Assembly: GCA_947176355.1 (NCBI GenBank)
Contig: CAMWQY010000175.1
Span: 1 to 5,888 of the forward strand
DNA: 5,888 nt
From: an uncultured Porphyromonadaceae bacterium
GTDB taxonomy: Bacteria; Bacteroidota; Bacteroidia; Bacteroidales; Muribaculaceae
Reading direction: 5' to 3'
The notes below the pieces were generated by a model, which made no database searches, was not told the DNA's origin, and was given only the letters and a program-made list of their open reading frames with translations. How positions within the stretch are numbered: position 1 is the first letter of the stretch; each line of letters begins with the position of its first letter. The translations under genes and the position numbers were made by a program. Positions 1 through 5,888 of the stretch are shown piece after piece.

Positions 1-1188
1 GATATATACTGCTATAATACCATAGATTACCCTTCCCCAACACACTCCAAGAATCCCCCAAAAAAGACTTATAAAAAAAATCCCTATAGCAATACTTTTC
101 TTTATAATTTCCAACCTAAGTGCTAAATCAGAACGACCTTTAACATAAAGAACATTTAAATTAATAGTGCAAAGGTGATCTGTCATCCAGTCTATACAAA
201 GAATTTGCAACATTGGTACCATCGGAAGCCACTGATTTTTCAATACTAGTATGGTTAGAGGTTTCGCAAGAACAATTAACCCCACCATTATAGGAAAAAT
301 GATTAGAGATGCATACACTATATATTTTGAATAAGCATTACGTAAACGAATATTATCATCTTGCAATCTACTAAAAATTGGGAATGCGACTCTTGAGATT
401 ACTTGTCCAATAGTATGAGGAGTGTACATAGCAAATGTATCAGCCCTATTAAAATATCCAAGTTGAAGTGGCGTAAATTTTTTACCTATTACGATAGGAT
501 ATATATTTCTATACAACAAGTGTATTAGAGAGGCACCTAATAATTTTGAACTGTACGAGAATAGCTGTTTAAATGATTCTTTAGAGAATCGCAAAGAAGG
601 TTTCCATTTTATTATAATATATATTAACAAAACCTGAACAGATATATTTGTCAGAGATAATACGACTAATGACCAAACACCAAATCCACTATATGCCATT
701 CCAATTGCTACAACGGCTGAAGCAATAGATGCAATCAACGTGATAATAGATTGAATCTTAAATTGAAGTTGAACAGTCAGTCTTGTTTTGTGAACAGAAA
801 CAAGTGCTCCAATGATAAGACTTAATCCTATGACTCTGGTAAGAGAAGTAAGTTTAGAATTATTAAAGAAATGGGCTATAAAAGGAGAACAAAAGTAAAG
901 AATAACATAAAAGCCCACAGAAAGTGCTAAATTAAATATAAAAACTGTACTATAGTCTAATTGAGACCTATCTTTCTTCTGTATTAGTGCATTGCTAAAT
1001 CCACTATCAATAAAAGTTTGTGAAATTTGAACGAAAACAGCGATTACGGCCAATAGTCCAAAATCATTAGGAGATAGAATTCTTGCCAAAATGATATTAG
1101 TAAAGAATAGGATGCCACCACTTGCGAACTTTTCTATGCCACTCCACATAACACCCTTTGCTGTTTCTCTTTTAAGATTCTCAGCCAT
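1..1188 (-). CDS. wzx: Wzx-type polysaccharide flippase (MOP superfamily, Polysacc_synt-like), C-terminus cut by window edge
   Basis: This reading frame stays open for 396 codons from an ATG at 1188 to base 1, so the end lies outside the window; relatives usually run to about 480 residues. The start is well fixed because an in-frame TAA sits directly before the ATG. Residues 1-60 show the typical N-terminus of oligosaccharide flippases: a short amphipathic lead (RETAKGVMWSGIEKF), a first membrane helix, then the ARILSPNDFGLLAV element of this family. Hydrophobic segments recur at about 80-105, 118-132, 148-165, 170-194, 289-308 and 366-384. Such proteins move lipid-linked oligosaccharide repeat units across the inner membrane for capsule, O-antigen or exopolysaccharide assembly. 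The gene is AT-rich (about a third G+C by partial count), unlike the genes to its right, as is common for variable polysaccharide loci. Family assignment is secure; the exported glycan is unknown. Confidence 0.9.
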   Translation of the reverse strand, partial: MAENLKRETAKGVMWSGIEKFASGGILFFTNIILARILSPNDFGLLAVIAVFVQISQTFIDSGFSNALIQKKDRSQLDYSTVFIFNLALSVGFYVILYFCSPFIAHFFNNSKLTSLTRVIGLSLIIGALVSVHKTRLTVQLQFKIQSIITLIASIASAVVAIGMAYSGFGVWSLVVLSLTNISVQVLLIYIIIKWKPSLRFSKESFKQLFSYSSKLLGASLIHLLYRNIYPIVIGKKFTPLQLGYFNRADTFAMYTPHTIGQVISRVAFPIFSRLQDDNIRLRNAYSKYIVYASLIIFPIMVGLIVLAKPLTILVLKNQWLPMVPMLQILCIDWMTDHLCTINLNVLYVKGRSDLALRLEIIKKSIAIGIFFISLFWGILGVCWGRVIYGIIAVYI

Positions 1189-1310
1189 TTAAAGAACTTG
1201 TATTTTGTGATTCTTTGAAATATGTAATTATATTATTGAGTATACTCGTTTTAGGGTGCGCTCTGATTGATTATATAAAAACAATACTTAAATTAAATAT
1301 CACATCCTTA
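1189..1310. other. AT-rich intergenic gap between transporter gene and flippase gene
   Basis: These 122 bases are the only real intergenic space in the window. They are strongly AT-rich and contain a perfect 10-bp palindrome (GAGTATACTC, 1238-1247) plus a weak AAAGAA/TTCTTT inverted pair at 1191-1196 and 1211-1216. I see no convincing GC-rich hairpin with a T-run to serve as terminator on the minus strand, and no good match to the Bacteroidales promoter pattern (TTTG about 20 bases before TAnnTTTG). The flippase may therefore be read through from the upstream operon or use a promoter I cannot recognise. Confidence 0.6.
1238..1247. repeat. 10-bp perfect palindrome in the gap upstream of the flippase gene
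   Basis: GAGTATACTC reads identically on both strands, about 50 bases before the flippase start. It could be an operator half-site arrangement, but a palindrome this short in AT-rich DNA can easily arise by chance, and no second copy was noticed in the window. Confidence 0.2.
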
Positions 1311-2828
1311 CTACTGCCTATTTTTATTAATCCAATTTCTAAAATCTTTAAAGAAACTTATGACGATAAGTATCAAAAGTATGCCAACCGGAAATGCAGC
1401 TATAATGGTCACGCCTTGAAGACTGTAGAGGGAGTTCTCAGCGAAAAGCAAAGCGATGGGTAGGAGAATTAGCATGATACTCCAGAATCCTCGGATCTTA
1501 CGGGACGGTTCCTCGTCCGGGGATATTCTCTTGTAGCTGTAGGAGGACGTCACGTACGTGATGCCGTCAAGTGTTGTGCTGTAGAAAGCTATCATAGTTA
1601 TTGTCAGGAGAAGCAACGCAAGCCAAGGCAACGGAAGCGTGTCGAAGATCATAAGGATTGCCTCATACATCTCTCCGCCATTTCCAATGTGTCCAATAGC
1701 ATCCACTCCATGTTTCATCTGCTGGGCAAGTCCGTAATTACCGAGTATGATAAACGACATATAGGTTCCGGCAAGTCCCCACCCGAATGATCCGAACACT
1801 ACATTTCGGATTGTCCTTCCCTTTGAGATGATGGCGATGAAGAACGGTGTAGCTACGCACCATACAAGCCAGTATGCCCAGTAATACACTGTCCAGTTCT
1901 GTGCAAAACCATTTTCTCGTAGCGGATCCATGTAAGTAGAAAGGCCAATGAAGTTCTGTACCAGATTGCCTACTGATTGGAAGCCTGTCTCGATGATATA
2001 CTGTGTCTCTCCCCCGAGGAAAAGGAAATATAGCAGGATCGCAAAGAATAGATATGAGCATATTCCCGCAAGCTTGCTTATGCCGGTTATTCCGAACAAT
2101 ACCGTGATGGTGTAGACCGCACATATAAGGAGAAGCACGAGAATCGTAATTCCTGTAGTCGGGGTAAATCCGAACACACTGCCCATCGCGTTTGTAAGTA
2201 GCGGGGTCGCGAGGGAGAAGGTAGTGGCTGTCGCGCACACGACCGCAAAGATCGCTGTCACATCTATCACCTTGCCCCAGAAACCGTCGACCTTGTCGCC
2301 AAGCAACGGTCGGCACGCCTCGGAAAACCTCTGGCGCTGACGCTGGCGTACATGTATCATGAATGCGAAGCATACGGCAAGGATCACATAGAATCCCCAT
2401 GCAAGAGGTCCCCAATGGAAAAGTGTGAAGGTCGGTGCCCACATCTGGAGTCCACCCAAGTCCTGCACATGCTGCTCGCCGCCGTAGAGGGCCCATTCGA
2501 TGAGTGAGTAGAACATGATGTCCGCTGCCATCGTCGAGGTGAAGATCATCGTCCCCCATTTGAAGTTCGAGTACTGGGGTTTTTCAATGTCCCCGAGCTT
2601 TACATTGGCATACTTGGGAGTAAGCGCAAGATATAATGTTATAAGTACACATCCTATTGCCAGGATCGGATAATATATGCCTATCGTGTCCCCGAAGAAT
2701 CCTCTCAGTGTGTCAACCACGTCTTTGGACTGATCCGGCACGATCATGAACACGGCCATCATGGCTATCACGATGGCAAACGGAATGAGCATGGTCATCC
2801 AGTCAATCTCTCTCTTTTCTGCTGTCAT
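1311..2828 (-). CDS. BCCT-family quaternary ammonium transporter, probable choline uptake (BetT/CaiT-like)
   Basis: The 505-residue protein has the usual length and about twelve membrane segments of the betaine/carnitine/choline transporter family. The fourth-helix region reads FHWGPLAWGFY, giving Trp139, Trp144 and Tyr147 with the spacing of the BetP aromatic box (Trp189, Trp194, Tyr197). The eighth-helix signature NWTVYYWAYWLVW (311-323) supplies Trp320, matching BetP Trp374, and is followed by the family motif SKGRTIR; the residue matching BetP Trp373 is Tyr319. Cation-pi boxes of this kind bind trimethylammonium groups, so choline, betaine or carnitine is a well-supported substrate class; choline is inferred from the adjacent kinase. 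The TM3 segment carries Asp103 where BetP has Gly153. The start overlaps the upstream stop codon as ATGA, which implies translational coupling and fixes the start. No Shine-Dalgarno is visible. The last 23 or so codons are far more AT-rich than the rest. Confidence 0.92.
   Translation of the reverse strand: MTAEKREIDWMTMLIPFAIVIAMMAVFMIVPDQSKDVVDTLRGFFGDTIGIYYPILAIGCVLITLYLALTPKYANVKLGDIEKPQYSNFKWGTMIFTSTMAADIMFYSLIEWALYGGEQHVQDLGGLQMWAPTFTLFHWGPLAWGFYVILAVCFAFMIHVRQRQRQRFSEACRPLLGDKVDGFWGKVIDVTAIFAVVCATATTFSLATPLLTNAMGSVFGFTPTTGITILVLLLICAVYTITVLFGITGISKLAGICSYLFFAILLYFLFLGGETQYIIETGFQSVGNLVQNFIGLSTYMDPLRENGFAQNWTVYYWAYWLVWCVATPFFIAIISKGRTIRNVVFGSFGWGLAGTYMSFIILGNYGLAQQMKHGVDAIGHIGNGGEMYEAILMIFDTLPLPWLALLLLTITMIAFYSTTLDGITYVTSSYSYKRISPDEEPSRKIRGFWSIMLILLPIALLFAENSLYSLQGVTIIAAFPVGILLILIVISFFKDFRNWINKNRQ
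2331..2348 (-). repeat. Three-copy 6-bp tandem repeat encoding Arg-Gln repeats
   Basis: Three imperfect hexamers (CTGGCG, CTGACG, CTGGCG on the plus strand) encode RQRQRQ at transporter residues 161-166, followed by another Arg. The run lies in the hydrophilic loop after the fourth membrane segment, likely cytoplasmic by the positive-inside rule. Changes of whole hexamers would keep the reading frame. Its small size means it may have no special role. Confidence 0.5.
2825..2828 (-). other. ATGA stop/start overlap coupling kinase fusion to transporter
   Basis: The TGA of the kinase fusion (2827-2825) shares bases with the ATG of the transporter (2828-2826). The sequence before it (CAACATACAACA) lacks a ribosome-binding motif, so terminating ribosomes probably reinitiate here. 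Confidence 0.8.
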
Positions 2829-4411
2829 TGTTGTATGTTGATTTGTTTTAAGTTTTTTATAGCCCTGTTGAACCTGTCGATCCCGTATGTGCCGAAATCA
2901 TCTCCCTTGGCTTCCTTTATCACTGTCCACTGCGCCCACAGGTAGTCCCAGAGAATCTGGTAGCACAGTATCTTCTCCCTTGCATTGCCGGGGATTTTGC
3001 CTTCAAAATATCTCTCAAGGATATAATCCTCGTTTTCTTCCTCAAATCCTGCTTCGATGAACAGGGCTGCAAAGTCTGCCATCGGGTCATTCATGCCGGA
3101 GTATTCCCAGTCTATCAAGTATACCGTGCCGTCGGCAGCCTTTATGAAGTTCTCATACAGGGCATCGTTGTGGCATGGCTTGAGGTCGACACCGAGGGAG
3201 TTCAGATGATTTTCGAGACTCATCACTTTTGGCCTTATCTCTTCCCATCCTTCGTACATGGTAGCCCCAGCCTTGTCTATCAGCTTGTCATATTTCACTA
3301 TCTCCTGAAAGATGTTGAATTCATTCTTCAGACGTATGTGTGAATTATGTACCGTACGGTAGATGTCCGCGATCTTGCGCATGTTGTCATGCCTCTGTAT
3401 CGTTGCGGCGGTCAGGGTCTCTGCATTCTCGATGAAATCGGCAAGCTTCACTCCGGTCTTGGGATTGAAATAGCGGATGGGCGGATTCACTCCAAGACGG
3501 CAAGCCTCAATGGCATTGAACTCTTCATTTGTCCTTTCAACCATCCCGTCAGAACCATTGCCCGGGACTCTGAGCACGTAGCTCCGACCCGCTATGTCCA
3601 CCTTGAAGTTCTTGTTGCTCATGCCTCCGATCTGGATGATTTCTGCTTTGGATATGTCCTCGTTGGGGAATATCTGCTTCAGGTGGTTTTCCAGATTCTC
3701 CTTGTCAAAAGGATTTTCCTTCCTTTGGAGCGATCTGTATATGGCATTTTTGAGCCTCTTGAAATCCTCCTTGCAGTCTACATCCCCCCATATTACATTC
3801 TTGAACCGTATGTAAGGCCTGTCGAGAGGATCCGTGACATCCATCAGTACATATTCATAATTCAGGTATGGATTCTGGGAAGTGTCCCACACTTGAAGCA
3901 TCTTGCGGAATGTATCGTATGAAATTCTCGAGATACCCATCATCTCACCCTCAAACCTGATGACACGGTGACGGTCCTTGGTAATCTTGGTGACGAATCC
4001 ACATTTCGTCTCCATGAAACATTCATCGCCTGAGCCGCTTTCCTCAGTCATGGAAAGGCAGTTGCCTGATTCCAATGACGAGAGTTTTTCCACCACTTTC
4101 TTCTCAAAGAAAGTGTCACCCTCGACAAGAAGGAAGTCTGAGTCCACGAGGTCACGGCAAAGGGCAAGGGAGCCCATTGAGGCTGTGAACTCGTAGTCTG
4201 TGTTCACGATGATCTGCACATCCTCGTCTTTGTATTTTTCAAATAGGCGCGACTCATATCCGGCAACTATCAATATCCGCCGGTAACCGCATTCCCTAAG
4301 GATGGAGAGGGTACGGTCCGTAAGGCAGACTCCCTCTTCAAACGGAACCAAGGGATAGGGGACATTGGAATCGCGTTCCTTTCTGGCCGATAATATTACT
4401 GCGGTCTTCAT
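2825..4411 (-). CDS. licA: Bifunctional-type protein: LicC-like nucleotidyltransferase domain fused to LicA-type choline kinase
   Basis: The 528-residue protein has two domains. Residues 1 to about 230 have a nucleotidyltransferase fold pattern, with a metal-type Asp in LLVEGDTFF (Asp99) and a closing WGDVDCKEDF (Asp210, Asp212), but the N-terminal glycine-rich signature is replaced by LSARKERDSNVPYPL. Residues about 240-528 are a LicA/aminoglycoside-phosphotransferase-type kinase: GGMSNKNF glycine-rich loop (262-269), YVLRVPG (278-284), the catalytic loop HNDALYENF (catalytic Asp416, Asn421) and LIDWEYSGMNDP (metal Asp434, Glu436). Choline kinases of this family make phosphocholine from choline and ATP in the cytoplasm. 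Fused LicC-LicA proteins (LicCA) are known, notably in Treponema denticola, where they feed phosphatidylcholine synthesis. An in-frame ATG exists 42 codons upstream at 4537, but I chose 4411 because MKTAVILSA begins the first beta-strand normally and overlaps the upstream stop as ATGA. Ethanolamine or another amino alcohol is a possible substrate; choline is favoured by the adjacent transporter. Confidence 0.87.
   Translation of the reverse strand: MKTAVILSARKERDSNVPYPLVPFEEGVCLTDRTLSILRECGYRRILIVAGYESRLFEKYKDEDVQIIVNTDYEFTASMGSLALCRDLVDSDFLLVEGDTFFEKKVVEKLSSLESGNCLSMTEESGSGDECFMETKCGFVTKITKDRHRVIRFEGEMMGISRISYDTFRKMLQVWDTSQNPYLNYEYVLMDVTDPLDRPYIRFKNVIWGDVDCKEDFKRLKNAIYRSLQRKENPFDKENLENHLKQIFPNEDISKAEIIQIGGMSNKNFKVDIAGRSYVLRVPGNGSDGMVERTNEEFNAIEACRLGVNPPIRYFNPKTGVKLADFIENAETLTAATIQRHDNMRKIADIYRTVHNSHIRLKNEFNIFQEIVKYDKLIDKAGATMYEGWEEIRPKVMSLENHLNSLGVDLKPCHNDALYENFIKAADGTVYLIDWEYSGMNDPMADFAALFIEAGFEEENEDYILERYFEGKIPGNAREKILCYQILWDYLWAQWTVIKEAKGDDFGTYGIDRFNRAIKNLKQINIQQ
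4408..4411 (-). other. ATGA stop/start overlap coupling the two nucleotidyltransferase genes
   Basis: The TGA of the LicC-like gene (4410-4408) overlaps the ATG of the kinase fusion (4411-4409). This decides the start of the fusion over the in-frame ATG at 4537, and there is no Shine-Dalgarno just upstream. Confidence 0.8.
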
Positions 4412-5274
4412 GTCATTTTCAGCGAGTCGTATTCGCTGTCGTATACATAAGTGTCTTCTTTGAGACGGAATGAGAATCTGACATGGTTCCCCTTGTTGGA
4501 CATCTTGGAGAATCCGGTCATTTCTGATTCCCCGCATCCCAGACGATTGGCTATCATCTTTATTGTCTTGGAGCGGGAGTCATTTACATAGCTTGCATCA
4601 AATTCCCGGAGTTCATCAAGGTTGTCGAATTCCTTTATCTCGCCATCCTTATATCTGTTGACTTTCATAAGGGGAAGGTTAGCGATATTCTTGATGTAGA
4701 CGTCTTCCCAATAACCGAGCCTGGTTTCGTCCTGATAGTATTCCTTCCTGAGCAGCTCCTTGAATCTGTCACTGAAATCCTTGGAAAAATACACATGGCC
4801 CACCATATACCATGAATCCTTTCCTCCGATCTCGACACTCCTGATGCAATCCGTCTCATCTGCATTGAGGCAGTATTCCGAAGTGGGGCCTTCCGCGTAT
4901 AATGCACTGTAGTAGCTCTGCTCGGGATTCTCCTTGAAGACATTCTGCGGGAAGTAATTGTCGGAGGAGCAGATGTAGGTGTTTCCGAGCTTATCCAGCA
5001 CCCGGATCATGGAGGAGGTGTTGTTGTATCTTGCATAGTCCTCGTTGAAGACAAGCTCGACACCGAACTTTTGCTTGAGGTATCCAAACATCTCTGCTTT
5101 GTAACCTACAACGACACAGATATCGGATATGCCGGCATCCTGCAGCTGACGTATCTGCCGTTCTATCAGTATCTCTCCCTTTACTTCAAGCAATCCCTTG
5201 GGACATTCTTGTGAAAGGGGGACAAACCTTGATGATGTGCCGGCTGCAAGGATTATGGCATTGCGCTTCGCCAT
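4408..5274 (-). CDS. licC: LicC-like CTP:phosphocholine cytidylyltransferase with a C-terminal kinase-like tail
   Basis: The 288-residue protein opens with an intact sugar-phosphate/choline-phosphate nucleotidyltransferase signature: LAAGTSSRFVPL (9-20) followed by CPKGLLEVKGE with the key Lys26, then IERQIRQLQDAGI. CSSDNYF supplies the expected metal-binding Asp105, and a second acidic site is likely Asp217 in KEFDNLDEL. This pattern matches LicC, which makes CDP-choline from phosphocholine and CTP in the cytoplasm. LicC proteins are usually near 230 residues; the extra 52 or so (237-288) resemble the first strands of a LicA kinase (MSNK, then a strand ending in TYVYDSE) and stop there. The gene starts 12 bp after the outer-membrane protein gene and overlaps the next gene by ATGA. 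The sequence before the start (GATAGAAGTATTCC) has at most a weak ribosome-binding site. Another pyrophosphorylase specificity is possible, but the kinase and transporter context supports phosphocholine. Confidence 0.85.
   Translation of the reverse strand: MAKRNAIILAAGTSSRFVPLSQECPKGLLEVKGEILIERQIRQLQDAGISDICVVVGYKAEMFGYLKQKFGVELVFNEDYARYNNTSSMIRVLDKLGNTYICSSDNYFPQNVFKENPEQSYYSALYAEGPTSEYCLNADETDCIRSVEIGGKDSWYMVGHVYFSKDFSDRFKELLRKEYYQDETRLGYWEDVYIKNIANLPLMKVNRYKDGEIKEFDNLDELREFDASYVNDSRSKTIKMIANRLGCGESEMTGFSKMSNKGNHVRFSFRLKEDTYVYDSEYDSLKMT
4411..4566 (-). other. Kinase N-lobe-like C-terminal extension of the LicC-like protein
   Basis: Residues 237-288 read as a helix (TIKMIANRLGC) and a beta-hairpin (FSKMSNKGNHVRFSFRLKED, then TYVYDSE). 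This matches the start of the kinase domain next door (IIQIGGMSNKNFKVDIAGRS, then YVLRVPG). The Arg of YVLR is replaced by Asp in YVYD, and everything after the first strands, including the catalytic and metal loops, is absent, so it cannot phosphorylate. It is a remnant or a reused structural piece. Confidence 0.6.
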
Positions 5275-5286
5275 GGAATACTTCTA

Positions 5287-5888
5287 TCAGAAAGCGAAAT
5301 TTGCCGTGAAGTTGACAAATGACTTGTCGAACACAGGGTTGTAGATGTATGCCACATTGAGGGGCAGTGTCCAGCCGCTCTTGAAAGTAACGTTGTAGGT
5401 ATATTTCAACTCGAGGTTACAGACTGAGAAGTCATGGGCGTAGCCATTGTAGCATGACTTGTTCAGGGCAGTGCCCAGCGTGAATGTGAGCCTGTTGTAG
5501 TCAAGGAAGTCATAATATGTACCCAATTCAAGATAGGTTGAATATGCCTGCTTCTCCTTGCCTTCCTCATCGATGTACTTGTCTGCCCCGTAGAAGAAAT
5601 TGCTCAATGTCGCGAAGAACGGTATCTTCTCGGGGGTGTATGAGACGGCTGCCTCAAGCCAGTGGCCTGTGTGCTTGCCTCCGCCGAGATACTCATCCTC
5701 CTGCTGGTCGACAGTCGGATAGTAGTAGTCGTTGAATGCTATTCCGAGTCCGTTGTCAAGGGTATAGCTCGCTCCGAGGTCAACCTCGGCATACTTGCCG
5801 TTGATGGCATAGCCTCCCATCGCATAGAGGTACAATCCTTTGTATGAATAGTTGATGGACGGGAACAGCACGGGAGCGGAATCCTCTG
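5287..5888 (-). CDS. Outer-membrane beta-barrel protein, C-terminal part (possibly TorF/Gcw_chp-type putative porin)
   Basis: The frame is open to the right edge, giving 199 residues and the stop codon; signal peptide and N-terminus are outside the window. An internal GTG at 5871 is not the start, because coding sequence (EDSAP) continues upstream of it. The protein is a run of about ten alternating, aromatic-rich amphipathic strands (LYLYAMGGYAI, YAEVDLGASYTL, AYSTYLELGTYYDF, FVNFTANFAF) with short turns. It ends in Phe, the usual signal for BAM-mediated insertion in the outer membrane. The EVDLGASYT, NDYYYPT and YSTYLELG elements with a late YNP resemble my recollection of the TorF/Gcw_chp putative porin family, a tentative assignment. 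It lies 12 bp upstream of the LicC-like gene, so it is probably co-transcribed and may serve choline entry across the outer membrane; no substrate can be read from the sequence. Confidence 0.75.
   Translation of the reverse strand, partial: EDSAPVLFPSINYSYKGLYLYAMGGYAINGKYAEVDLGASYTLDNGLGIAFNDYYYPTVDQQEDEYLGGGKHTGHWLEAAVSYTPEKIPFFATLSNFFYGADKYIDEEGKEKQAYSTYLELGTYYDFLDYNRLTFTLGTALNKSCYNGYAHDFSVCNLELKYTYNVTFKSGWTLPLNVAYIYNPVFDKSFVNFTANFAF

Noticed and set aside
1191..1216. AAAGAA/TTCTTT inverted pair as a terminator or operator
   Set aside because: A six-base AT-only stem with a 14-base loop is too weak and is expected by chance in DNA this AT-rich.
1215..1463. Plus-strand 82-codon frame with a hydrophobic N-terminus resembling a small membrane or lipoprotein
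   Set aside because: More than half of it is antisense to the 3' end of the BCCT gene. The hydrophobic part arises from AT-rich intergenic DNA, the rest has no protein-like pattern, and it has no convincing ribosome-binding site.
1738..2559. Minus-strand 273-codon frame inside the transporter gene
   Set aside because: It is an out-of-frame shadow of the BCCT gene, with a Cys/His/Arg-rich, low-plausibility composition and no recognisable domain.
3347..3922. Plus-strand 191-codon frame opposite the kinase fusion
   Set aside because: It is antisense to a well-supported gene with clear kinase motifs, and its own translation shows no domain.
4412..4537. Longer kinase-fusion start at 4537 adding 42 residues
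   Set aside because: The extra residues overlap the upstream gene, look like shadow sequence, and precede what is a normal first beta-strand (MKTAVILSA). The ATGA overlap gives a better start at 4411.
1..5888. CRISPR array, tRNA, rRNA, insertion sequence or integration site
   Set aside because: I saw no regularly spaced repeats, no cloverleaf-like or rRNA-like sequence, no transposase or recombinase reading frame, and no terminal inverted repeats.

Overview
The window looks like Bacteroidales (Bacteroides/Prevotella/Alistipes-like) chromosomal DNA. Start codons lack clear Shine-Dalgarno sequences, the partial outer-membrane protein ends in an aromatic C-terminal beta-strand, and a moderate-GC operon abuts a very AT-rich surface-polysaccharide gene. 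I cannot place it to genus. All five supported genes lie on the minus strand, so transcription runs from the right end (5888) to the left end (1).

Layout in transcription order: (1) 5888-5287, the C-terminal 199 residues of an outer-membrane beta-barrel protein, 5' end outside the window; (2) 5274-4408, a LicC-like nucleotidyltransferase with an intact signature and an extra tail resembling the start of a LicA kinase; (3) 4411-2825, a two-domain protein with a divergent LicC-like nucleotidyltransferase fused to a LicA-type choline kinase; (4) 2828-1311, a BCCT-family transporter for choline or a related quaternary ammonium compound; (5) after a 122-bp AT-rich gap, 1188-1, a Wzx-type polysaccharide flippase cut by the left edge. 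Genes 1 and 2 are 12 bp apart, and genes 2/3 and 3/4 each overlap by an ATGA tetranucleotide, so 1-4 look like one translationally coupled operon.

Working model (inference): the operon takes up choline (BCCT across the inner membrane, perhaps the barrel across the outer membrane), phosphorylates it (LicA domain) and activates it to CDP-choline (LicC domains). The adjacent flippase suggests that phosphocholine is destined for a surface glycan, although phosphatidylcholine synthesis by a CDP-choline route is a real alternative. No LicD-type phosphocholine transferase or CDP-alcohol phosphatidyltransferase lies in the window, so the end product is open.

Most worth attention: the kinase-like remnant on the first nucleotidyltransferase; the loss of the nucleotide-binding signature in the fused one; an Asp in the transporter at the position where BetP has Gly153; and an abrupt fall in G+C at about 1380, inside the 3' end of the transporter gene, marking a probable mosaic boundary with the polysaccharide locus.
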